Below are positions 52,761 to 60,550 of a DNA stretch of 64,000 nt, piece by piece (position 1 is the first letter of the stretch; each line of letters opens with the position of its first letter). The position numbers were made by a program, and so were the translations under genes. The DNA comes from Stanieria sp. NIES-3757 (GTDB lineage: Bacteria > Cyanobacteriota > Cyanobacteriia > Cyanobacteriales > Xenococcaceae): assembly GCA_002355455.1 (NCBI GenBank), contig AP017375.1, positions 3,348,001 to 3,412,000 of the forward strand. Reading direction: 5' to 3'. The notes under the pieces were generated by a model. It had not been told where the DNA came from. It was given only the letters and a program-made list of their open reading frames with translations, and did no database searches.

Positions 52761-55700
52761 ATGAGAACGGAAACTTTACAGGGATTTCAATTATCTCCTC
52801 AGCAAAAACGTTTGTGGTTATTACAACAAAATAACCGTGTTTATTTATCTCAAGTTGTAATCCTGATTGAAGGAAAAGTTGACTTAAAAGTTTCACAAGA
52901 AGCTGTTGATAAAATTGTTGAGCGTCAGGAGATCCTACGGACTAATTTTTATCGGCGATCGGGTATTACTATTCCTTTTCAAGTTATCAATGAAACGAGT
53001 AAACCTTTATGGAAAACTATTGATTTAAGTTACCTAACGGAACAGGAAATTGAATCAAAACTGATTGAGTTATTGCAATTAGAAAAAACAGCTAATTTCA
53101 ATCTAGAACGCGATTCTCTTTTACGTTTATTGTTAATAAAATTAAGTGAAGAAAGCTTTTATTTAATTGTAACCATGCCTTCTCTCTTTGCCGATCGCTG
53201 GACAATTAATAATTTAGTTAGAGAAATTAGTCAAAGCTATTCTTTTGGCTCACAAGGAAAAGATTTGTTTGAAGACCCAGTACAATATATTCAATTCTCG
53301 GAATGGCAAAACGAATTATTAGCAGAAGAAGCAGAAACTGGACTAACTTATTGGCAACAACAGCAATTTAAAAATGGAAATAATTTAAGTTTACCTGGTG
53401 AAATAACTTCCAATCAAAATCCCAAACTAGACACAATTTCTTTAACAATAGATTCTAAACTACTCAATCAAATTAATTTAACTATTACTCAATTCAATAC
53501 CAATCTTTCCACCTGGCTTTCAGCTTGCTGGTATATATTAATTTGGAAATTAACTAATCAATCAGAAATCACCGTTGCAAATTTATTTACTGGCAGAAAA
53601 TATCAAGAATTAGAAAATACCTTTGGATTATTAGCTCAATTTTTACCTGTAACTTCTGCGATCGCTCGCCAATTTACTTTTTCAGAAATTTTATCTACTC
53701 TAGAAAATAATTTATATCAAGCAGAACAATACCAAGAATATTATCTAGCAGAAAATAATCAGCAAGTAGAGTCAAACTTCTCCGTCGGCTTTGAATTTGA
53801 AACATTACCCAATCCATATCATGCTGATGGTGTATCTTTCTCTCTCTATCAAAAAAATATTCAATTAGAAAACTTTAAACTTAAACTGACTTGTTGGGAG
53901 CGACAAAATGATTTAATTACAGAATTTCACTACGATACCAATAAATTTGATTCAGAAACTATTACTAGATTAGGACAACAATATCACACCTTAATTGAAA
54001 GTATTATTAATAATCCAGCAGCAACCGTAGAAGAATTAACTATTCTGGATCGTCAACAACTCGAGCAATTATTAATAGAATTTAACGACAACCAAACTAA
54101 CTATCCTCAAGATCGATGTATTCATCAGTTATTTGAAACCCAAGTAACTAAAACACCCAATAATATTGCTTTAGTATGGGAAGGAAAGCAATTAACTTAT
54201 ACAGAATTAAATCAAAAAGCCAATCAATTAGCTAATTATTTAAAACAAAAAGGAGTCAAACCAAATACCCTAGTTGGTTTATATCTAGAGCGATCGCATT
54301 TAGGAATTATTGGCTTACTTGGTATCCTTAAAGCAGGTGCAGCTTATTTACCTTTAGATTCTGCTTTACCTACAGAAGGATTAACTTTTCGTTTACAAGA
54401 TGCTGGCGTATCGATCCTCTTAACTCAGCACTCTCTTTTAGCTACCATTCCCCCTAGTACCGAACAGATTATTTGCTTAGATACAGATTGGAAAACTATT
54501 GCCCAAACGAAACCAAATAATATACCAATTACAGTAAAACCAGATAATTTAGTATATGCCATCTATACCTCTGGTTCGACTGGTACACCCAAAGCAGTTG
54601 CCATCCAACACAAACAACTGGTTAACTATTTCTACTCCATTGTAGAGAGATTAAATCTATCTGAAAATGCTACCTTTGCCACGGTGTCTACCCTGGCAGC
54701 AGATTTAGGCAATACTATGTTATTCCCTGCCTTGGGTACTGGTGGATGTCTGCATATTATTCCCCAAGAAACGGCTTCCGATCCTCAAGCTTTTACCAAT
54801 TATTGTCAAAAGCATCCCATAGACTATCTCAAAATTGTTCCCTCTCATCTATCTGCCTTGTTAACTTCTTCAGAAGTAGGCTTTTTACCACGAAAGCAGC
54901 TAATTTTGGGTGGAGAAGCTAGTAATTGGGAATTAATCGCCAAAATTCAACAGCAACAACCAAATTGTCAGATTTTTAATCATTATGGCCCGACAGAAAC
55001 CACCGTCGGAGTGCTAACTTACCAAATACATGAGGTTGACGGGGAGACTAGGAGGCAGGGAGAAGAGGAGAATATTTTTGCTTCAAATCAAAAAATTAGT
55101 TTGCACAGATACAGTAGTAGCATTTCAAAAACAGTACCCATTGGCAAACCTTTACCTAATACTCAAGTTTATGTCTTAGATGAAAAATTGCAACCAGTAC
55201 CCATCGGCGTACCAGGAGAATTGTATATCGGTGGCGCACAAGTAAGTCAAGGTTATCTCAATCGCCCAGAATTAACCAAAGAGAAATTTATTCCTAACCC
55301 TTTTTTAGAAGTCAGAAGTCAGAAGTCAGAATTCAGTTTTATTCCTTCTACTTTCTTATACAAAACTGGAGATAAGGTACGTTATCTACCCAATGGTAAT
55401 CTTGAATTTCTAGGAAGAGTAGATCGCCAAGTCAAAATCAGGGGTTTTCGCATTGAATTAGAGGAAATTGAAAGCAAGTTACGACAACATCCAGGTATTC
55501 AATCAGTAGTAGTTACTGCAACTGAAAAATCACTCAATCATCAACGTTTAATTGCTTATGTAATTACTAATCCTGAGTTTCGTCTGCGCCATCAAAATCA
55601 AGAGACAGCGATCGCTAGTGAATTAAGAAGTTTTTGTGTCGATCACTTTCCAGAATACATGATTCCTTCCGCTTTCGTGGTGTTGAAAGCATTGCCTTTA

Positions 55701-57224
55701 ACTGCTAATGGTAAGATTGATTATCAGGCATTACCAAACCCAGAACAAAATCGTCCAGAATTAAAACAAGTTTATCTTGCCCCGCGATCGCTTTTAGAAA
55801 AACAACTAGCCGAAATTTGGCAAGAAGTATTAGGTTTAGAAAAAATTGGCATTCATGATGACTTCTTTGAGTTGGGGGGACATTCTCTTTTAATTACTCA
55901 ACTGCTGGCAAAAGTAAGAAATGCTTTTGATGTTGACTTACCTCTCAAAGATTTATTCAATGCACCTACTATTGCCGATTTAGCGGAGAGACTGAGGGAC
56001 ACGGAGACTGGGAGACACGGAGACACGGAGACTGGTATTGATCTTAACTCTGAAGTAATTATAGACGCTGAGATTGTTCCTGATCATTATTCTCCTTATA
56101 TTCCAACTAAACCCAATCGTATTTTCTTAACAGGTGCAACTGGTTTTTTAGGTGCATTCTTATTAAATGAACTTTTACAACAAACCTCCGCAGACATCTA
56201 TTGTTTAATTCGCGCCGAAAATATTACTCTGGCTCAAGAGCGGATCAAAAACAAATTAAAATCTTATTTATTATGGGATGACAGTTTCAGTCAACGCATT
56301 ATTCCCGTAGTTGGGGATTTATCTCAACCACTGCTTGGACTATCAAACGATTACTTTGCTAAACTAGCCTCTTTGGTTGATGTCATCTATCATAACGGTG
56401 CTTGGGTTAATTTTACCTATCCTTACTCTCAACTCAAAGCTGCTAACGTTTTGGGTACTCAAGAAGTTTTAAGATTAGCAGTTCAAGATAAACTCAAACC
56501 AGTCCACTTTATTTCTACCATTGGTGTAGTTAGTGCTGCCGATCGCGAATTACCAATAATTCAAGAAGATACTCCCATTGATCGCAGTGAACAAATCGAC
56601 AGTGGTTACACTCAAAGTAAATGGGTAGCAGAAAAACTAGTTACCATTGCCCGCGATCGCGGTATCCCTATCAGTATATATCGACCAGGACGCATTTCAG
56701 GACATAGTAAAACAGGTGTATGTAACCCAGACGATCATACCTTCAGAATGATTCGCGGTTGTATTCAACTTGGTAGTGTTTTCCAAGATGACTCGCTGGT
56801 AAATTTAACTCCTGTAGATTATGCCGTAAGTGCGATCGCTCATTTATCCAGTCAACCAGAATCATTAGGTAAAACTTTCCATCTCTTTAACCCTCAACCC
56901 ACCCCTTGGCAGGAAGTAGTTAACTCCGTTATTTCTTTGGGTTATCCACTCCAACAACTTGATTATCAACAGTGGCGCAAACAACTACTAACCACAGTAG
57001 CAAAACACGCAGATCATCCTTTATCTCCACTGATAAGTACGTTTACCGAAAGTGAAAATAATTCCGAAGAAAGCATTAACCAGAAACTAGATGCTCACAA
57101 TACTAACTCTGGATTAACAGGAACTTCAATTATCTGTCCACCATGCGATCGTAAATTATTGAGTATTTATCTTTCCTATCTTGTCAATCAAGGCTTGTTA
57201 TCAGAAAACACCAAAATTCTGTAA
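52761..57224 (+). CDS. NRPS interface-A(Asp)-T-thioester reductase (TD)
   Basis: 1487 residues. The N-terminal C-like domain reads MPSLFAD (139-145) where HHxxxDG should be, the second interface domain of the cluster. The A domain gives DLTKIGHVGK (Asp). The carrier has GGHSLLI near 1040. The C-terminal 370 residues are an NAD(P)H-dependent reductase: TGATGFLGAFLL near 1123, catalytic YTQSK near 1281, SIYRPGRISGHSKTG. This releases the chain as an aldehyde, or an alcohol after a second reduction. A repeat-like linker (GRHGDTETG, 55990-56040) joins carrier and reductase. Inserts also lie at 55025-55125 and 55307-55358. The stop codon is inside a palindromic repeat. Confidence 0.95.
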   Translation: MRTETLQGFQLSPQQKRLWLLQQNNRVYLSQVVILIEGKVDLKVSQEAVDKIVERQEILRTNFYRRSGITIPFQVINETSKPLWKTIDLSYLTEQEIESKLIELLQLEKTANFNLERDSLLRLLLIKLSEESFYLIVTMPSLFADRWTINNLVREISQSYSFGSQGKDLFEDPVQYIQFSEWQNELLAEEAETGLTYWQQQQFKNGNNLSLPGEITSNQNPKLDTISLTIDSKLLNQINLTITQFNTNLSTWLSACWYILIWKLTNQSEITVANLFTGRKYQELENTFGLLAQFLPVTSAIARQFTFSEILSTLENNLYQAEQYQEYYLAENNQQVESNFSVGFEFETLPNPYHADGVSFSLYQKNIQLENFKLKLTCWERQNDLITEFHYDTNKFDSETITRLGQQYHTLIESIINNPAATVEELTILDRQQLEQLLIEFNDNQTNYPQDRCIHQLFETQVTKTPNNIALVWEGKQLTYTELNQKANQLANYLKQKGVKPNTLVGLYLERSHLGIIGLLGILKAGAAYLPLDSALPTEGLTFRLQDAGVSILLTQHSLLATIPPSTEQIICLDTDWKTIAQTKPNNIPITVKPDNLVYAIYTSGSTGTPKAVAIQHKQLVNYFYSIVERLNLSENATFATVSTLAADLGNTMLFPALGTGGCLHIIPQETASDPQAFTNYCQKHPIDYLKIVPSHLSALLTSSEVGFLPRKQLILGGEASNWELIAKIQQQQPNCQIFNHYGPTETTVGVLTYQIHEVDGETRRQGEEENIFASNQKISLHRYSSSISKTVPIGKPLPNTQVYVLDEKLQPVPIGVPGELYIGGAQVSQGYLNRPELTKEKFIPNPFLEVRSQKSEFSFIPSTFLYKTGDKVRYLPNGNLEFLGRVDRQVKIRGFRIELEEIESKLRQHPGIQSVVVTATEKSLNHQRLIAYVITNPEFRLRHQNQETAIASELRSFCVDHFPEYMIPSAFVVLKALPLTANGKIDYQALPNPEQNRPELKQVYLAPRSLLEKQLAEIWQEVLGLEKIGIHDDFFELGGHSLLITQLLAKVRNAFDVDLPLKDLFNAPTIADLAERLRDTETGRHGDTETGIDLNSEVIIDAEIVPDHYSPYIPTKPNRIFLTGATGFLGAFLLNELLQQTSADIYCLIRAENITLAQERIKNKLKSYLLWDDSFSQRIIPVVGDLSQPLLGLSNDYFAKLASLVDVIYHNGAWVNFTYPYSQLKAANVLGTQEVLRLAVQDKLKPVHFISTIGVVSAADRELPIIQEDTPIDRSEQIDSGYTQSKWVAEKLVTIARDRGIPISIYRPGRISGHSKTGVCNPDDHTFRMIRGCIQLGSVFQDDSLVNLTPVDYAVSAIAHLSSQPESLGKTFHLFNPQPTPWQEVVNSVISLGYPLQQLDYQQWRKQLLTTVAKHADHPLSPLISTFTESENNSEESINQKLDAHNTNSGLTGTSIICPPCDRKLLSIYLSYLVNQGLLSENTKIL
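55307..55358 (+). repeat. AGAAGTC heptamer insert, second Asp A domain
   Basis: Same in-frame heptamer block as at 40507 (LEVRSQKSEFSF, then IPST), again between PNPF and FLYKTGD. The flanking A-domain DNA is less alike than the insert itself. Confidence 0.8.
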
Positions 57225-57241
57225 GGGCGAATCGCCCCTAC
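57221..57241 (+). repeat. GGGCGA palindrome overlapping the NRPS stop codon
   Basis: 'gtaagggcgaatcgcccctac' is a member of the repeat family at 28984 and 35906. Its second to fourth bases are the TAA stop of the terminal synthetase. As a hairpin it could also slow or end transcription. Confidence 0.75.
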
Positions 57242-57313
57242 TATTCAATATCTTGTCTTAATAAACATACTTAAAGCTATAAATCTCAAAAATCAATAAA
57301 AACCAGCACTAAC

Positions 57314-58060
57314 ATGACTAAAACTCTTACTTATTCAGCATACGATTCTTTTGCTCGCATTATTAACGAAAATTGGGGCCCAGAAGTTAGTGAAACTTTA
57401 TTTCCTGATATCGAACAATTATTACTTAAACATCTTGCCCAATCAGCTTCCATTCTCGATCTTTGTTGTGGTGCAGGGCATTTAGCACAAAAGTTACAAG
57501 ATCTAGGCTATCAAGTTACTGGAATTGATGGTTCAACCGAACTATTAACTTACGCTCGCCAAAACGCTCCCAACAGTAAATTTATTTTAGACGATGCCCG
57601 TTACTTTAAACTACCAAACTCTTTTGACGGAGTTATTTCTACCGATTATGGTCTTAATCATATAACTACAATAGAAGAATTAACGTGTGTCTTTCACAAC
57701 GTTTACACTGCCTTAAAACCAAACGGTTTATTCATGTTCGATTTTAGTTTAGATCGACGATATCAAGGCGACTGGAATAATTCCCTACTAGGAGACGTGC
57801 AAGACGAATATGCTTGGGCATTAAAACGTATCTACAATCCCGAAGAAGAAAGAGGAGATATTTACATTACTATCTTTGAATTAACTGATCATAACTGGAA
57901 ACGTTCTGATCTTACTTGGTCAGTTAAAGGATATCATCTTGAAGAAATAATTTCCGCTCTACAAAATGTCGGATTTACAGACATCAATTATTACAACCAA
58001 GAAGACATTTCAGAACCCACAAAAGAAGCCAACATACTTTACTTTGTTTGTCACAAATAA
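57314..58060 (+). CDS. SAM-dependent methyltransferase
   Basis: 248 residues of the class I Rossmann fold. Motif I is ILDLCCGAGHLAQKL (about 47-61), followed by the acidic ligand in VTGIDGSTELL and motif II DDARYFKLPNSFDGVIST. The middle LKPNGLFMFDFSLDRRYQG and a C-terminal beta-rich region close the fold. It should move a methyl group from S-adenosylmethionine to an O or N of the peptide, either on the carrier or after release; substrate not evident. It is free-standing and 89 bases after the terminal NRPS, so part of the same run of genes. Confidence 0.88.
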   Translation: MTKTLTYSAYDSFARIINENWGPEVSETLFPDIEQLLLKHLAQSASILDLCCGAGHLAQKLQDLGYQVTGIDGSTELLTYARQNAPNSKFILDDARYFKLPNSFDGVISTDYGLNHITTIEELTCVFHNVYTALKPNGLFMFDFSLDRRYQGDWNNSLLGDVQDEYAWALKRIYNPEEERGDIYITIFELTDHNWKRSDLTWSVKGYHLEEIISALQNVGFTDINYYNQEDISEPTKEANILYFVCHK

Positions 58061-58167
58061 ACTTTAATTATTCAACCTCAAACCCAATCCTTAAATTCAT
58101 CTGTATTCATCCGTGTTCATCCGTGTACACTTTTCTTACCACCAAACTCCATTTAAATACTAAAAAC

Positions 58168-59610
58168 ATGATTACAACTAACCCACCAACAAACTTAGAA
58201 AATCTCACCACAATTTTCTCCCAACTCGACTTAACTCGCCGCCAACAAAAATATTTAACAGACTTTATTACTCGCTATAACCAGAAAACAAAAAAATCCA
58301 AAGAAATTGCTCAAGCAAATCGTTCAATTTTAGCAGACAATAAAAGTTTTGTAGATTTTCAACTACCTCTTAAAGAACTATATTATCCTCTGGTTACGCA
58401 ACAATCTTACGGTTCAAAAATTCAAGATATCGATGGCAACGAATACATAGATTTAGTTATGGGATATGGCGTTAATCTTTGCGGTCATAATCCTGATTTT
58501 GTAAAACAAGCAATTGTAGAACAACTAAATAAAGGAATCCAATTAGGTTCTCAATCAGAATTAATTGGCGAAGTTGCTAACTTAATTAGTGAACTAACAG
58601 GAGTAGAAAGAGTTGCTTTTAGCAATACAGGAACAGAAGCAGTAATGACAGCAATTCGTCTGGCAAGAACCGTAACAGTACGCAATAAAATTGTCATGTT
58701 TTCTAACTCTTATCACGGTCATTTTGATGGCACTCTTGGTAAAGTAAAAACTATCAATAATCAACTCCAAACTGTTGCCATATCGCCTGGAATTCCTACT
58801 AGTTATCTCCAAGATATTTTAGTTTTAAAATACGATGACGAACAATCTTTAGAAATAATCAAACAACACTCTCAAGAAATAGCTGCCGTCTTAGTCGAAC
58901 CAGTTCAATCAAGCCAATTAAATTTACAACCAAAAGCCTTTCTTCAACAATTAAGACAACTTACTCAAGACTTAAAAATAGCTTTAATTTTTGATGAAAT
59001 GGTAACAGGTTTTCGTATTCATCCAGGTGGCGCACAAGCTTGGTTTGAAATCGAAGCAGATCTAGTTACTTATGGCAAAATTGTTGGTGGTGGTTTACCC
59101 ATTGGAATTATTGCAGGAAAAGCTCAATATTTAGATGCGATCGATGGTGGAATCTGGCATTATGGAGACTTATCATCTCCTCAAAGCCAAACTACTTTTT
59201 TTGCAGGAACTTATTGTAAACATCCTCTAGCGAGCGCTTCTGCTCATGCAATTTTAGTACATTTAAAAACCCAAGGTGCTACTTTACAAGAACAATTAAA
59301 CCAACGCACATCTAATTTTGTAGCGACACTTAATGATTATTTTGAACAAGAAGAATTACCAATTTATCTGGCTAATTTTGGCTCGTTATTCGGTTCTTCT
59401 GATTTAGAAACTGATGAATCTGCTGAAGATAATTCTGAATTATCTTTGGTTTTTGACTTACTTTACTATCACCTTTTAGCTAAAGGAATCATGCTTAGAG
59501 GTAACGGCGGATTTTTATCAACTGCCCATACAGAAGCAGATCTTAACTTCATTATCCAAGCAGTTAAAGATAGTATTTCTGAATTAAGAGAAGGCGAATT
59601 TTTACCTTGA
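58168..59610 (+). CDS. GSA-type class III aminotransferase (AMT)
   Basis: 480 residues from ATG 58168. The frame is open back to 58048, but the extra 40 residues come from an intergenic repeat ('attcatccgtgttcatccgtgtaca') and overlap the methyltransferase, so I reject them. The fold is that of glutamate-1-semialdehyde aminotransferases as used in secondary metabolism: GNEYIDLVMGYGVNLCGHNPDFV, RVAFSNTGTEAVMTAIRLAR, SYHGHFDG, LIFDEMVTGFRIHPGGAQ, PLP lysine in VTYGKIVGGGLPIG. Relatives either aminate beta-keto thioesters (mycosubtilin, microcystin) or aminate an aldehyde after reductive release (MxcL with MxcG in myxochelin). The TD domain next door favours the second role; the KR-containing PKS argues against the first. 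Confidence 0.88.
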   Translation: MITTNPPTNLENLTTIFSQLDLTRRQQKYLTDFITRYNQKTKKSKEIAQANRSILADNKSFVDFQLPLKELYYPLVTQQSYGSKIQDIDGNEYIDLVMGYGVNLCGHNPDFVKQAIVEQLNKGIQLGSQSELIGEVANLISELTGVERVAFSNTGTEAVMTAIRLARTVTVRNKIVMFSNSYHGHFDGTLGKVKTINNQLQTVAISPGIPTSYLQDILVLKYDDEQSLEIIKQHSQEIAAVLVEPVQSSQLNLQPKAFLQQLRQLTQDLKIALIFDEMVTGFRIHPGGAQAWFEIEADLVTYGKIVGGGLPIGIIAGKAQYLDAIDGGIWHYGDLSSPQSQTTFFAGTYCKHPLASASAHAILVHLKTQGATLQEQLNQRTSNFVATLNDYFEQEELPIYLANFGSLFGSSDLETDESAEDNSELSLVFDLLYYHLLAKGIMLRGNGGFLSTAHTEADLNFIIQAVKDSISELREGEFLP

Positions 59611-59791
59611 ATAAAGCTTTTATAGTGATTGTCAGATTAATGAAATACAGTTCATTTCCCTCGTTTTTGTTGATAGTTAATGGTTAGTCGCTCCGTGCGC
59701 CTTCAGCTGATGATGACGCGTCATCATCGGGGTTGATTATTCATCCCTCATCATTCATAACTTTTTACTTTTTACTTTTTACTTCAAAACC
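59611..59791. repeat. Gap with palindrome and ACTTTTT heptamers
   Basis: 181 bases with no gene. It has the palindrome GATGATGACGCGTCATCATC at about 59709-59728, then 'ttcatccctcatcattcat', then ACTTTTT heptamers at 59760-59784 just before the thioesterase ATG. Confidence 0.7.
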
Positions 59792-60550
59792 ATGCCACTT
59801 ACTCCTACTATTAATTCTTGGATTACTTTTCCCAAACCCAATCTTTCTGCTTCCCTGCGTTTATTTTGTTTTCCCTATGCAGGTGGTAGTTCTTACTCTT
59901 TCCGTTCCTGGATTGATTATTTTCCTAAAACTATTGAAATTTGTCCCGTAGAACTTCCAGGCAGAGGAAGCCAAATACAATTAACTCCTTTTAATCAAAT
60001 CGAGCCTTTAGTTAAGGCGATCGCTTTAGAAATTTTACCTTTTTTAGATCGACCTTTTGCTTTTTTTGGTCATAGTATGGGAGGATTAGTCAGTTTTGAA
60101 TTGGCTCGTTTACTTCGTCGTCAATATAATTTAGAACCAGTTCATTTATTTATTTCTGGTCGTTGCGCTCCTCAAATTAATAATTTAAAAACTGTGATTA
60201 ATAATCTACCTAAAGCAGATTTTATTCGAGAATTACACCAACTTAAGGGTACACCAGAAGAAGTATTAAATAATGATGAATTAATGGAAATACTACTTCC
60301 CATCCTGCGAGCAGATTTTTCTGTTTTAGAAAATTATACTTATACTTCCGAAACTCCTTTTAATTGTCCAATTTCTGTTTTTGGCGGTCTACAAGATCGA
60401 ACAATTGAACTAAAAGAACTTGAAGCCTGGAGAGAACAAACTTTAAATTCTTTTTCTTTAAAAATGTTTTCTGGTAATCACTTTTTTATTCATTCATTTC
60501 AGTCTTTTCTGCTTCAAGAATTAATTCAACAGTTAAATGCTTATCAATAA
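59792..60550 (+). CDS. Type II thioesterase
   Basis: 252 residues of the alpha/beta-hydrolase fold typical of GrsT-like editing thioesterases. The start LFCFPYAGGSSYSFRSW, the nucleophile elbow FFGHSMGGLVSFELA (Ser near 95), GGLQDRTIELKELEAW with the acid, and the His in SGNHFFIH are all present. It removes stalled or wrong acyl groups from carrier domains. The main chain release here is by the TD domain, so this is a helper enzyme. It overlaps the acylase gene by 14 bases, showing translational coupling. Confidence 0.93.
   Translation: MPLTPTINSWITFPKPNLSASLRLFCFPYAGGSSYSFRSWIDYFPKTIEICPVELPGRGSQIQLTPFNQIEPLVKAIALEILPFLDRPFAFFGHSMGGLVSFELARLLRRQYNLEPVHLFISGRCAPQINNLKTVINNLPKADFIRELHQLKGTPEEVLNNDELMEILLPILRADFSVLENYTYTSETPFNCPISVFGGLQDRTIELKELEAWREQTLNSFSLKMFSGNHFFIHSFQSFLLQELIQQLNAYQ

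Noticed and set aside
58048-58167. N-terminal extension of the GSA-type aminotransferase
   Set aside because: The 40 extra residues come from an intergenic repeat and overlap the methyltransferase; family alignment begins after ATG 58168.
59792-60550. Thioesterase as the main chain-releasing enzyme
   Set aside because: The sequence is of the type II editing class and the last synthetase already ends in a reductase domain.
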